Positions 1-11,861 of a stretch of DNA of 64,000 bases are shown one piece after another. This DNA is from Pteria penguin. Taxonomy: Eukaryota > Mollusca > Bivalvia > Pterioida > Pteriidae. The first letter of the stretch is position 1. Each line of letters starts with the position of its first letter. The position numbers were made by a program, and so were the translations under genes. Location: the NCBI GenBank assembly GCA_035048485.1, contig CM068580.1:40661585-40725584 (forward strand), given 5' to 3'. The notes under the pieces were generated by a model. The model ran no database searches, was not told the DNA's origin, and was given only the letters and a program-made list of their open reading frames with translations.

Positions 1-642
1 TAATAACACTGTCAAATGACACCTAGCTATGTGACCTTGGCCAAGACCTTTATCAGTAGAATAGCTTTCTACACTTTGTTGCTACTGGAGGCATTTGTAT
101 GTCACTGTATTTTTTGCATTGTTGAATATGATTATTTGGGTTAGCTTCATTGAATGTTCATGAAATAGCAACAATCTCGCGAAAGTTTTCTTGAGTCTTT
201 ACTTTCGCGAGATTGTTGCTGTTTCATGAATTGGGTTAGCTTCATTGAATGTTCATGAAACAGCAACAATCTCGCGAAAGTAAAGACTCAAGAAAACTTT
301 TGCGAATATGGGGGGTTATATTTCACTGCTTTAATAGAATTCAATAATTAGGCCTCTTTTTGGATTTCAATATTTCATTAAAATATTACCAAAGAGACCC
401 AAGTTTGGGGGTAATAAAACAATACATTCATATTGATCTGGTCCAAAGTAAGCGACGGGCGTATTAAACCACGCTGGGAGTTGCTCTTGTTATTCTTGGA
501 ATGACAATAAATATCAATAACTTTTCTTACAAATTTACATAGTGAAATATTCTGAATTTGTTTTATGAAATCATTATTGCTGACCACTATGATTTAACAT
601 TTATGCAAATACACAAAGTAGCCATGGTCTTTTTTTTTAAAG
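1..642 (+). other. IPO13: Intron of importin-13
   Basis: This stretch precedes a splice acceptor (pyrimidine tract then AAAG) at 632-642 that opens an importin-13 exon, so it is read as intron. Apart from the palindromic repeat at 138-300 I see no coding signal in it. The left end of the intron is outside the window. Confidence 0.7.
138..300. repeat. Palindromic repeat with 49-bp perfect arms and a 28-bp direct repeat
   Basis: Bases 182-230 are the exact reverse complement of 252-300 (49 bp, spacer 21 bp). A third arm at 157-185 pairs with 202-230 with one mismatch. In addition, 138-165 is repeated directly at 233-260. The arms contain TCTCGCGA. The layout is that of a fold-back or partly duplicated MITE-like element inside an intron. 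No transposase and no clear target-site duplication are visible. Confidence 0.85.
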
Positions 643-1533
643 GCAGTTGGAGGGGAATCTCCTAGAGGCGTATTGGAAAGTATATCAGATGTTTTCCTTG
701 CATTGAGCAAAAATTACAATGATAATATGGTAAAGTGGTTGTATGAAATTGTTCCACGGGAAGGATATCCAACAGTACGGGTTACTAAGATAGAGAAGGA
801 GTTCTTTGTCAAGGCAATTATCAGGTACAGTATGTAAACATATTCTTACTCAACTGCGCATAGTAGTGGTAACAGCTATTGGTTTAATAGAGGGTTTGTT
901 GAATAAAATTTGGGATGAAATATGGTTTCAAATAATGCTAATCCAGCACAATAAACATTTTCATATGAAGAGAACTCAGCTCGGGTTAAACATGTGTTTA
1001 ATGTACCTAGAAATGGAGATTTAGGACAGACAGTTTTGGGTCTGTCTGACTTCCTATTTGTCTGTCTGTTGAATTTGACATTGGACCTAGCTATTTGTTT
1101 TACAAACACATCTTTGATTTTCAGATATTGTCTTTCCTGTTCTTTGATTCCCAATTTCATTTTATATAGCTCATGAGATTTAGACCATTTAAGAATAAAG
1201 CCTTGGGTACATTGTATTGATTCTGAAGAAAATACCTTATCTAACCATCACCTTATAATGATTTATAGCTAGTTTTCATATATCAAGGGTGCTTTCTTGT
1301 TAAAATGTTATCTCAAAAGAAATAGAATCAGCTAGTCATTAAAACTGAAGTAGCTTATTTAAAATAATCTTACACTGGGAAATAGTGAACACATGTAACT
1401 TAGTATTTATTTTTATGATTTCAGAGAAAAAGTGAGTAAACGGAAAGTAAGAGAAGTGGTGAAGGAGTTTTCTTTGAAATGTCGAGGATTATTTGGTACA
1501 GAATATGCTGCTCATGCTATGAACATTATATGA
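643..1533 (+). CDS. IPO13: Importin-13, last two exons
   Basis: Importin-13 is a karyopherin-beta that moves cargo through nuclear pores under Ran-GTP control. Two exons are seen, 643-824 and 1425-1533. They are joined in phase (split AGA codon) across an intron with a GTACAG donor and a TTTCAG acceptor. The 96 residues are the extreme C-terminal HEAT-repeat end: an early GESPRGVLESISDVFLAL helix, then EKVSKRKVREVVKEFSLKC and RGLFGTEYA before the stop TGA at 1531-1533. The order 'RE+V.KR.V+E.VKEF.L.CRGL.GT.Y' fits the importin-13 C-terminus rather than transportin-3, the nearest relative. The rest of the gene lies left of the window. No frameshift is present. The assignment rests on remembered family sequence; an alignment was not run. 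Confidence 0.85.
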
Positions 1534-4500
1534 CGTTCAGGTTTATCTGCATGCACCTGTGATATAAAGAATGAGTGATGCCTATGTATTCAGAGTTGAT
1601 GAGAAGTGCTTTGTTTCCACTAGTTATTACAGTAAAGTTTACATGAAGTTGTTCCTTTTATAATCTTAGATTGAGGTTTGGAATAGATATCAAAATGTCC
1701 TTATTTGCTGTGGATGCTATATCAAAACCCTATTCTTTATGTTTGCAAAACCTATATTTGAATATGAGATAATGATGTCATTTTTAAGGGATAATGCAGT
1801 GTTCAGAAATGTTTTGTTCATAAGAAATATCTACTTATTTATATTAGCTACATGCAATGGGAAATGTTAGCTCACTGACATAACTGAACTATTGTAGTCT
1901 TATGGATGGTTCAGAATCAGTTTCTCCGCCTGGTTTAATTTTATGCAACATTTTCTAATCTGAAATGTCTGGTGATAGCGCAAGGCAAAATTCTTAGAAA
2001 AGTCTTTGAAAATGATATGGAATCATCTCTCCTTTTCAAACAAAAAGTTGCTGAAATCAGCAAGCATCTTTTCGTAGTTTTCTTTTACTTTTTTTTGCCC
2101 CTTGCTCTGTTTCAATGAAATTGTTTATATTGCCTCAGTGAAACTTCACACACACATAGAAAAAAAGACGTTTCTTGATTCATCTTTAACACAGAAAGGA
2201 ACATCTGTTTCCTCGTAACACACTTCTAGATTTTGCTAATTTTGTCATGATCCTTGATTTTCACCACTCATGATATAAATAATCTGTAACTGATTATAAG
2301 TTTAAAAGGTAAATATCTATTTATATAATTTAAGGGTATTCTCTGAAAAGCATATTAGATTTATTAGGTCTCAGCTTATGATTGCTCAGTGTGTGAATAA
2401 AAGAAACATTGGCACATATAAAATTTTTAGCCATGAACTATGATTAAATAAAAATTGAAGATAAAACCATAAATAAACAAAGTAAAAATAGACTGTTGTG
2501 ATTCTCAGTTATAAGATGAACTTTTCGTGAACTTTTCTGTGCAATATCTATTTTACCTTTTTCCGTAGTGTGCATGTTCAATGTAGGTTATGTGCTATAT
2601 AGCTGTGCTTCTGTTTGTCTTTGAAAATTTTCACACATTAATATTATTATCAGTTCAAAATTGTCTCTCATGGTAAGATTTGTCTTGCGTGTTGTAGATT
2701 TCTAAGTGTTAGACACGTGAAACATTCAAGTCAGGTGTATCTAAGATTTCTGAATGGTATCATTTCTTTGTAAAAGAGTTGATTGACTTAAATTGCTGGG
2801 ATACTTTGTGCCAAAATAAATCAGAATGTGATTCACTTTGTTATTTTCCTGCTTGAGAGAATATGATAGATGTTTTACCAATTCATATTTATTTTTTATG
2901 TAGCATACAGATTTGTTTTTGGGGAATAATTATGTGATGTCAGAATACTAATTTTCTCTGTCATGCTAATAATTCTACCTCAGCTACATAATGTAATTTG
3001 TCCTGAATCTACAAATTTTCAACAAACTGGTTTCAGTAATGAAAAGATACACATCTCTTATTCACAAATATTTCTATTGCTGTGAGCAATACGGGTAAAG
3101 TGGAGTAAAGATTGATCTCTTCTTCAAAATATGAATACTGTTAAAATCCCCCCCCCCCTTTTTTTTTACTTGAGTTTTAATTTTATAGATTGGAATTTGT
3201 GTTTAAGCTTGGTATTTTTCACAAATTAGGGTTTTCAAACATTGTGTCCTGCTGTGTTTTTTACTGCAAAATAGACAAAGAAAATGTGTGTATTGATGAT
3301 AAGTAATAATCAAGTCAAATGAGTATTGAACAGTTCTTTTAAATAATTTAAAAGTTTTAAAAAGATGCCTCACAGTACATGTACAATAATGAATGAATAT
3401 TAAAGGTAGCTTATAATTAATAATACTTATTGGTCCCTTACTAAAAGAAAGCATGGTCAATAGGGATTTGACCTTGGTATGTATATCTATGACCTTAGCT
3501 CCTCAACTGCAATCAAAAAAGAATAATAAGATCTTAATTTCTGTTAACATATCTTATCCATATTTACTAAGTCATGTTCAAATCTCTTATGAAAAGTGGA
3601 GTAAATTTTAAAGTTGTTACATTTATGTTTTCTGTTCACCATTTCGAATTCAAACATTAGAAATGCTCCATGCAATTTTCATTTCTCAAGAAAATGATAT
3701 AATCTCAGCTGATTCAAATCAATATATTAAGAAAAGCCAACTCAAAAAATATAAAAACATGGACATGTTGTACATTAATTTCTTCAGAGATGAATGTAGA
3801 AAGTAAAAGAGATAACCTAATGAACACTTTTATTTCAGTTTTGTGCATCATTTTTGCTTCTTTTGTTTGCATAGACAATTATGCAATCATTCCCAATAGC
3901 AAAATATTTCTTGATGTCGGAAATCAACATCAGAATATTGGTTTAGTTTGAATGTCATAAATGTAGGGCAAGCAGTGATGAATAAAACATGAAAGTAGGG
4001 CCAAGTAATGACAAAATCATGTGGACAAAAAAAATCAGCTAGCAGTATTGTATCAGCTAATCAAAACCATAATGCTTGCAACATTAAATCAAAACATATA
4101 TATGTTGATCAATAGCTCAGAATATTTTTTTTAAATGAGAAAACATGTAATCTCTAGCCATGCTTATGTAACTTCTTTTGATTGACCTTAGCTGTACATA
4201 AGCAAATTCAGTCAATCTGACCTAAGCTATACTGTGTAATTTCAGTTGATCTGTCTCCAATGAACAAACTTCCACTGAAGAATTGAATATGTTGGTGGTT
4301 ACAGGTGGTGTGTTATACTTTATGTACTCTATTTCAGTTCTTCTGTACAATGTATTTTATTTACAATATATGTTTGTTATGGCATATAGAAATAAACAAG
4401 TTTGACTTGAGAAGAGTATCTCGTGTTGTACATGTCGAAGATCAACTTAGTCCTAGGATGTAGAGTAACAAGTCAAATTCTCATAGGCACATTCAAAATA

Positions 4501-7500
4501 GGTGTCACATGGATTGGATTATTTCACCAAGGATTCCATATATACAAGATTTTATACTTTTGGATTACATTTTGATACTTTGTAGCCAGCATAAATTGTT
4601 TTACAATTCAGAACATGGTAAAGTGATGGTCTGATCAGCGAAACTGATTAGAATTTACCTGTAGGCTAATATCATTGTTAATCTAACCACTGCCAAACAA
4701 AAGAAGGAGTTGTTGGGGGTATATTGGTTTCAACGTTTTTGTCTGTCCATTCATAGCCTTTCTGGAGTGCCACTCCATATACTTTCATGCTAGAGTCATG
4801 ACACTTCGCACATCGTATGCCCATGATCCAAGGAGGATTCTTATTGTTCTAAAAGTCGATGTAAAGTTCAGAGGACTTTCTTCTGTGAGAAGCATTTTCC
4901 GACTATATTTTTATACATTTTCAATAAAAAATCATAATACATCTCAAAAAAGATGTTACAATTGTAATGGCAGACAAATTGGCGACTCATGACCTTTACC
5001 CAAGCTCTCATCTCCAAGGTCAGTCACTATGAGAATGTTACCAAATCAATTTTACTTTGCGGCAGTGTTTGCACCAGATATTTCTAGCTGCTACATAAAT
5101 GAGTACACATGTATTTTATCAGATTTGAAAAAGATAAGAGGTTATATCTAGATTCCCCACCATGCGTTACCTAGTCTGTTACCTGGGCCATTTGGCAGAC
5201 TTGGGGTAGCGGTTTTATATATTTGGTTTTCGTTGCAGGCAATTTCAGTCTGATTCTTTGATTTTGCCACTATTTTTCAGAAGTTAGTTACCCTTTGTAA
5301 AAATAATAAAAAAAGGTCAGCGACATAAAACCTTATCAAGCCACCACTGAGACTGCTAATAGTTTCATTCAGATGTTGTATACTAAAACAAGAATTAACT
5401 GTCCATTGTAACTTTCAGTTTTATTATATTCATGTAATACATAATATATAAAATCATTCAATAGTTTCTAAAAAAAAAATATGTAGTTTCAGTTAACTTT
5501 CCTGCAAGAGTACTTATTTGACAGTAGTACAAAATGTATTTCATTTACAATAGAGAATTATTTATTTAGTAATCATGAATGAATAGTAATCATTTCACAT
5601 TAACAACCTTTCATCACAGATTTCTTAAAACACATTAAACATTCTATGTACTGAGTTTGTTTAGCATATAGAACACTTTGGTTCCTTAAATTATCACAAT
5701 ACCTATCATGTGATGCAATATTTTTGAATTATTTACTGGAAACTGTCAGTTTCAATTCAACGTCTTTTAGAATAGATTCTATTCCTCTAGTTTAGACACT
5801 ATTCCTCTAGTTACCGCGCAAGAGTTCAAGTTTAAAGTACAAAAGACTTGTTTAAGTAAGAAATTAATCCTTTTTTTCAACTTAATGTATCGCCAGTAGA
5901 ACAAAGTCCATTAATTGAATATACTTATTTATGTCTACATACACAGCTATTAATCTCAAATCACTAAGAAAATTTATTTCACTAATGAATAACAAATGGG
6001 AATTCTTTGCTCAAGAGAAAAAAAAATTACCTGACAAATAATGCATTCATAATTTTTACAATTTAGAGAAATTGCAAAATCCAAAAACATTTACTGTATC
6101 TATATACATGTATTTCTCTAAAACTTTCTTACTGATCTAAAATTGAGGAAACCCCTAGAAAGATAAAATTGATCTGCAAGTCCAACTTACATATCTAGTA
6201 TGAAGTTACATTAATATGATAAGGAAGAGTCTAGTCTATAACTTTACTGATAATGTCCTCTACAACATGCAATTATCATGAGCCTCATTACCATTTCTAA
6301 TCTTTATGAAAGATAACATTTCAGAACTGAGTTTCTGTGTACTTTGCCTATACCAAGGTGTTACTATTTATAGCACATGCTACATGTAATTACATCTGTC
6401 CTTGCTATAGCTAGTCATAATTTATATTTTGTAACTATGGTGAAATACATTACAACTTTCTGGAACATTTTCATTACAATTGCTACAACACACATGTATA
6501 CTTGGCAAGTAATAAAACTGAGTTTGCTACAATACAATGCCTGGTTTTCTTTGTTGACCTTATATTATCCCAGTATTTTCACATTCAGATATGACCTCTG
6601 ACATCTTGATTTGAAAATCAATACACATTTATCTCTCTTCAGAACTACATATGTACAACTTTATGTACGTAGTCCTAGAGTTACCATCCACAAACTATGT
6701 TTTTACATTGTCCTTTATTTCAATACGACTAGATGCTGTGACTTTTATCTTAGACTTTTTAACCTAAAAATCAATAATTACCTTTCCCTCTTCATAAGTA
6801 AGCACATACTTAATTTGATTTTAATCTGAAACTTTTTACTTGAGGGATCACCCATAAACCATAAATTCATCATATTTTAACAAAAAGTACATGTACCAAG
6901 TACATACGCTATGACCTTGAACTTTGACTTTATAATCAACAGGCATTGTCCTCTCTATATATCTTAATATAAATTGTTATCCTGAGTGAAGTACCACTTA
7001 ATCATTCAGACACTTTCATGAGAGAATGACTCAACAGACAGATTGGGAATTAGATTGGGGATCAGAAAGTAAAAGTAATGAAATGTTAATGGACATATAG
7101 ATAAATGAGGCTCTATCTTTAATGACAACCTGGTCTTCAACCACTAAAAGACAATGATATAGACTGACAAACTACTACAAATAGAGGAATACTATAACTA
7201 GTATCACGTCAACAAGAGGAAGAAAGCATTGCATGTCACGACACTTATACTTGAAGCAATTTTCAGTACATTGGAGATGAAATTCTTCATACCCTAGACC
7301 TGATTATGTAATTTTTCAAAGTACACATAATTTGTAATGTTATTTGTAAAGCATCAAAGTATACCACAGTATCACCTTATCATACATGTACAATGTCTGT
7401 CTTTTTCAATGTTTTGAGGAGTATATAAAAGCAGTTCATACTATATACAATATTTATTAAAATAAATTTGATAATGCTACATTTCCATAAATTCTATAGT

Positions 7501-7961
7501 TAAAAAAAAAAGATGTAAATTGGATTATTGCACTGTACATTTTCTCTACATTGCTTTTTTTCTATATCAGTGTTTTAATTACCTAACAAGCATGATGACA
7601 AAAACACCACAGTATATTATAAATAATTTAAAGAAAAAACCAGTTGGACAAATTTACCAAACAAGTTTTGTGCAGAATCTTTTCCAAATGTCACACATGA
7701 AATAATGGATACCTTTTCATAATCACCTCTTATACCAAACACATCTTAACTGCCCCTAACACATGAAACAAATGTACCGGGTATTAAGCCAGTTGTAGAA
7801 CATGTACGTATAATCATATTGTACAACACTGCAATATGTATGTGTACCCGGATCAATGTTATTAATCTAAAAATTGACATTTAACTACAGTAAATCAAAA
7901 CTTAGTAAGTCAAGAATGAATAAATTTTGCAAATAAATTAATCTATATCTAACAATTTCTT
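1534..7961. other. IPO13 3' region and intergenic DNA up to CENPK
   Basis: About 6.4 kb without a recognisable exon. It presumably starts with the importin-13 3' UTR. Candidate AATAAA signals on the plus strand lie near 2396 and 4390, but I cannot tell which is used. Low-complexity tracts include poly-C followed by poly-T at 3149-3168. The part around 4690-5030 resembles the dispersed bivalve repeats seen elsewhere here (CTGTCCATTC, then CATGACC-type words). The right end probably contains the minus-strand CENPK 3' UTR. Open frames here are short, AT-driven and lack splice or domain support. Confidence 0.5.
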
Positions 7962-8613
7962 TTAAAGATGAAATGAGACCAATTTGATACGATGTTCATC
8001 ATCTCTATGCCTCAATACTATCTTACTCCTCAGTAGCAGTTCAAGGTATGGAGGCCAGAAACGACGATCAATAACAATGTAGGGATCATTTGGTTCATTG
8101 ATGCTTTTTTCCAAAAGTTCTTCCAATATCTCCTTTAAAGATAAAAGTTCTGAGCTTATAACATTATGGTCTGCTGACCGTAATTTTTTTCTGGTTTCAG
8201 AAATTGCTTCTTGTGAAGGCAAAGGAAAATGCTCTTTAATGAAAGCTACCAAATTCTTTCTTATATATTTAAATGTTTCTTTTCGTTCCTGAATTCTGGC
8301 TTGAAGTTCTTTATTGGTTTCATCTGCTTCTGTAGCATTATCGTCCAACTTCTTTTTGAGAGATTCCACAACAGTACGAAGTTCCTTATTGGTCTCTGTG
8401 TCATGTTCAATATCACCTTTTAACTCGTTTATCTGAGATTTAGTGAAAGACAAAGTTTCTCTGAGTTGAGTTAAGCTCTTTTCCAACTCATGAAGCACAG
8501 ATTCTTCACGTTCAGCATCAGTTTTTTGAAACACCTCCAGAGGAGAAGATTGAACAGTTGCTATTTCTGATTTTATCTCACATAGTCTTTTTTCAACAAT
8601 TCTGGATTCATCT
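7962..8613 (-). CDS. CENPK: Centromere protein K, last exon
   Basis: CENP-K is a subunit of the constitutive centromere-associated network that pairs with CENP-H and helps link CENP-A chromatin to the outer kinetochore. The exon runs on the minus strand from a TTTTTCAG acceptor (8614-8621) to a TAA stop at 7962-7964 and encodes 216 residues after a split codon. It is a long heptad coiled coil (about the first 115 residues, with LHELEKSLTQLRETL and LRTVVESLKKKLDD). A globular end with DPYIVIDRRFWPPYLELLL and then a basic HR.D..RIKL segment follows. The DPY..I...FWPPY.ELLLR pattern followed by RHR.D..RI.L is the family signature at the C-terminus. The reading frame is open back through the acceptor, so the GTG at 8534 is not a start. 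The N-terminal exons must lie to the right; see 16023-16072 for a candidate. Confidence 0.85.
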
Positions 8614-8670
8614 CTGAAAAAGAAAAAGAATGTCTGAAGCTCTGCACAGAAATTTAGATCTACGCCATGG

Positions 8671-8820
8671 ACTCATCCACAGCTGTGAGGGATTTTTTAC
8701 ATGCTATGATTACTAAAACACAGGACCTTGGTTTTCACTGTCTCATTCGAAAGACAAAGACTCAAACCAAGAATCACTAGGTAGTTAGGCAAGCAACTAA
8801 TTGACTGAGCTACACAGGCT
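8671..8820 (-). mobile_element. Partial tRNA-derived SINE (family A)
   Basis: Read on the minus strand this is the head half of the SINE seen complete at 29628-29905. It has a tRNA-like start ending at 8820 and TCTTTCG..ATGAGACAGT-like sequence (here GTCTCATTCGAAAGAC on plus) at 8739-8756, followed by the GAGGGATTTTTTAC block. Diverged and 3' truncated, so old. Confidence 0.6.
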
Positions 8821-9219
8821 CAGACTCATCTATATTAACACTAAAATGTATCTGCCAAATCTAAAACCAAATAGTTTGTGAATCATTTTGGTATATGGCC
8901 TAACATATAAAAGGTCACATATGTAAAGAGTTTGAAAATAATATGTAATTTATTCTAAGTAAAACATATTTGAAAATGCTTTCAATCTTTAAATACCTGT
9001 AGTTTTAATAAGATGACCATTACAAAAGAAAGATGACGGAGATGTATAACATCACTAAGGACCCAGCTTAATTTTTTAAGGATATGTAGAAAATACTAAA
9101 GCTGTCCTAACAGGACAAATACACCCCCCACAGCAACAAAGTGGAGACATGCATTAATTCATCCCTTTATGACAACCCATGAGGCATCCACAGAGCATGT
9201 ATAACAATATTTGACCCAT

Positions 9220-9990
9220 TGTGTCTATTGTGACCTTGACCTTTGGCCTTGGTTTAAGGTCATGACACACCCTTGGATCCTAAGCAACAATTCTGTTAAA
9301 TATATTGAAATCCATGCATAGGGGGAGAGGTTATGGCCCGCAAAAGGTTATACCAATTGTGTCTATCTTGACCTTGACCTTGGTTCAAGGTCATGACATA
9401 CCCTTGGATCCTCAGCAACAATTCTGTGAAATATTGAAATTCGTGCACAAGGGTAGAAGTTATGGCCTAGACAAGGTTATACCAATTGTGTCTATTGTGA
9501 CCTTGACCTTTGACTTATGACCTTGGTTTGAGGTCATGACACACCTTTTGATCCTTAGCAAGAATTCTGTGAAATATTATTGTAATCTGTGCACAGGGTA
9601 AGGAGTTATGGCTCGGACAAAGTTTTACTTATTGTGTCTATCGTGACCTTAATCTTTGACCTATGACCTTGGTTCAAGGTCATGACACACCTTTGGATCC
9701 TAAGCAATAACTGTGCGAAATATTATTGAAATCTGTACACAGGATGAGAATTTATGACCCGGACAACATTTTACTTATTGTGTCTATTTTGATCTTGACC
9801 TTTGACCTATGACCTTGGTTTCAATTCGTGACACACCCTTGGATCCTAAGCAAACATTCTGTGAAATATTATTGAAATCCTTGCACAGGGTGAGAAGTTA
9901 TGGCCCGGACAAGGTTTGGTGGACAGACAGACAGGGAGATTACTATATACTCCCACAAACTTTGTTTGCAGGGGGTATAATAAAACATCT
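9220..9990. repeat. Tandem array of about 132-147-bp units, rich in AGGTCA half-sites
   Basis: The landmark CTTGGATCC (or variant) recurs at 9272, 9413, 9545, 9691 and 9838. Each unit has TGACCTTGACCTTTGACC-like sequence, then AAGGTCATGACACACC, then a GTTATGGCCCGGACAAGG-like block. The array ends in GGACAGACAGACAGG and a GGGGGTATAA terminus near 9972. The same layout (tandem units, tetranucleotide microsatellite, short terminal hairpin) is described for bivalve and fly Helentron-associated elements; placing this array there is inference. The 9796-9808 segment is a perfect DR1 of AGGTCA on the minus strand. Confidence 0.8.
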
Positions 9991-10019
9991 TGTATGCTAG
10001 ATGTATTGACCCAAAAATT

Positions 10020-10660
10020 TGCATTCCTGATAAATAAGAACTATTTCAATTCAACATATTCACCAGTTGAGGAGATAATGAACAGAAATTGTGAATTATT
10101 GGATTTTTCAAGATTAAAGGGCATAACTCAGTCAAAAATAACTGACCACGGCCAAAATAAAACCTGGCCTAGCTTTTGTTAAATGCATCTTCATACATTT
10201 ACCAAATTTCTGTTCAATATGTGCAACTGTTGCAAAGACAATAAAAGGAAACTGTGTATTGCCAGAAATTTTCTAAGTTCAAGGGGTGTAAATCTGTCAA
10301 AAATTATTAGACCATAAACAAAGTAAAACTTGACCTAGGTATTGTCATGAATGATACATCTCCATACCAAATATTAAAGTGATGACATCATGTGGGCATG
10401 TAAGACGGCGATAATGAGTGGAAACTAAATACGTGTATCTTGAAATTTTCTAAGTTCAAGGGGTATATTTCTGTCAAAAATAATTTGACCTAACACAAAT
10501 TAGAACTTGACCTAGATATTCTAATGACGTATTTGTATGCCAAATTTCATTTTTATAATTATATATGCGTCCACTGCTGAAATATTGAATGGATACTGTT
10601 ACTGTGCTGACCAAATGACCGACAGACATCGGCCCTTCTTCAAAGGGAGGCATAAAAATA
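10020..10660. repeat. Second tandem repeat array (about 165-180-bp units)
   Basis: The core AAGGGGTGTAAATCTGTC recurs in diverged form at about 10117, 10280 and 10458, each followed by AAAAATAATTTGACC-like sequence and by CAAATTTCAT-type words. The array ends in GACCGACAGACATC and AGGCATAAAAATA. It is the same broad family as the arrays at 49.4, 53.1 and 62.4 kb. Confidence 0.6.
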
Positions 10661-10736
10661 TTCCTTTATTATTTATCTTGAAAAAAAAATATCAAATTCT
10701 TTTTTACTTCTTCCAGTGTGCTCATAAAAATATTTC

Positions 10737-10803
10737 AGGGAAAACTGTCCAAACCAGAAGATCACCAAAACAGAAGTTTTTTTCCACTTTGGACAGGTAT
10801 ACT
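10737..10803. mobile_element. Solo end of a Tigger-like element
   Basis: AGGGAAAACTGTCCAAACC, later CACTTTGGACAGGTA, resembles the terminal region of the Tigger-like element at 22452-24943, whose ends read CAGTGTAAACTGTCC and GTCCAAAGCGG. Only about 65 bp is recognisable, with no partner end nearby, so this is a relic. Confidence 0.45.
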
Positions 10804-11558
10804 GGTATTCAGATAATGATAAAAGTTGATTTGTGAGTATACAGTAAAAAAATCTATACATGTCAGAGTCGTTGAATTCTGAATTTACGATCACGAAATT
10901 AAAAATATAACAAGAAACTGCTAAAGATGGTATGGTCAGATTGCAAAGCAAACTCGAAACCAGGTCATGGTCACAAGATTAAAAGTCAGGAACATATTGA
11001 AAGCACTCATCATAAAGAACCTATGTGTGAAGTATCAAAACCCTACCCCTAATGATTCAAATGATAGAGCCAAAGTTCAAAGTTTTTTAAAAGTAAGTCA
11101 AAGTCCAAAGTCAAGGTTACTAAGTCAAAAGTCATGGCATAATTTGAAAACTCTGGTCATATAATAAGGAACTTATGTGTGAAGTATTATGTTTCTACAT
11201 GTACTCCTCTTAGTTGCTGAGATTTTGCTTCAACTAGAAACTTTAGCCAAATTGTTGACAGACATTCAGACAGAAGGACATTGACCATCTATAAACCAGA
11301 ATCTGGCCAAAAACCTTTGCATTTGACATCTCTGTTTGTACAATGTACTTTGTGAAGAGATATCAGGTATATGACTAATCAATGAATCAACTACATATAA
11401 CATAATGAATCTGTATTATCTTACTAAACGTTTTCATACAACTGGCTTTAGCCTTGTATGGAACATTAAAGCCTGCACCTCGCAATTATATATATGTACA
11501 TGTGCAATGTCAAAAATGTTAGTTGTATTAAACATGTTCACCTTGCATAAGCAAAGCT

Positions 11559-11824
11559 TATCAAAAGTATGATTACTTTTTAAATTTCAATGATGTAATT
11601 ACATATCACTAAAAGTGGAAGAATTTTTATACAAAAACTTCTGTTCTAATCTTTACCAGATCTGAGAAACAGAATGTAATACCACAAGGGATTTTTGACA
11701 TTCATTTTCTCAGGTCTGGTAAAGATCAGAACAGGAGGCCTTATATAAAAGTTCTCCACTTTCAGTGGTGTGACGCGACCTGTAATTACTTATTTGAAAT
11801 TTTGAAGTAATACTACTTTTGATA
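11559..11824. mobile_element. Fold-back MITE, 266 bp
   Basis: Two arms of about 100 bp face each other. The left starts TATCAAAAGTA and runs through TAATTACATATCACT and TCTTTACCAGATCTGAGAAA. The right ends with the reverse complement TACTTTTGATA and includes TTTCTCAGGTCTGGTAAAGA. The arms have diverged moderately. No coding capacity. A target-site duplication is not clear. Confidence 0.7.
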
Positions 11825-11861
11825 GGAAATTTGATACCCCGATCAGGGTATTTTACCTCGA

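Noticed and set aside
876..1176. Short overlapping frames in the intron between the two IPO13 exons
   Set aside because: Intron sequence with no motif; the TCTGTCTG words are simple repeats.
9220..9990. CRISPR-like regular repeats
   Set aside because: Units are contiguous 130-147-bp tandem repeats without unique spacers, in a eukaryotic genome.
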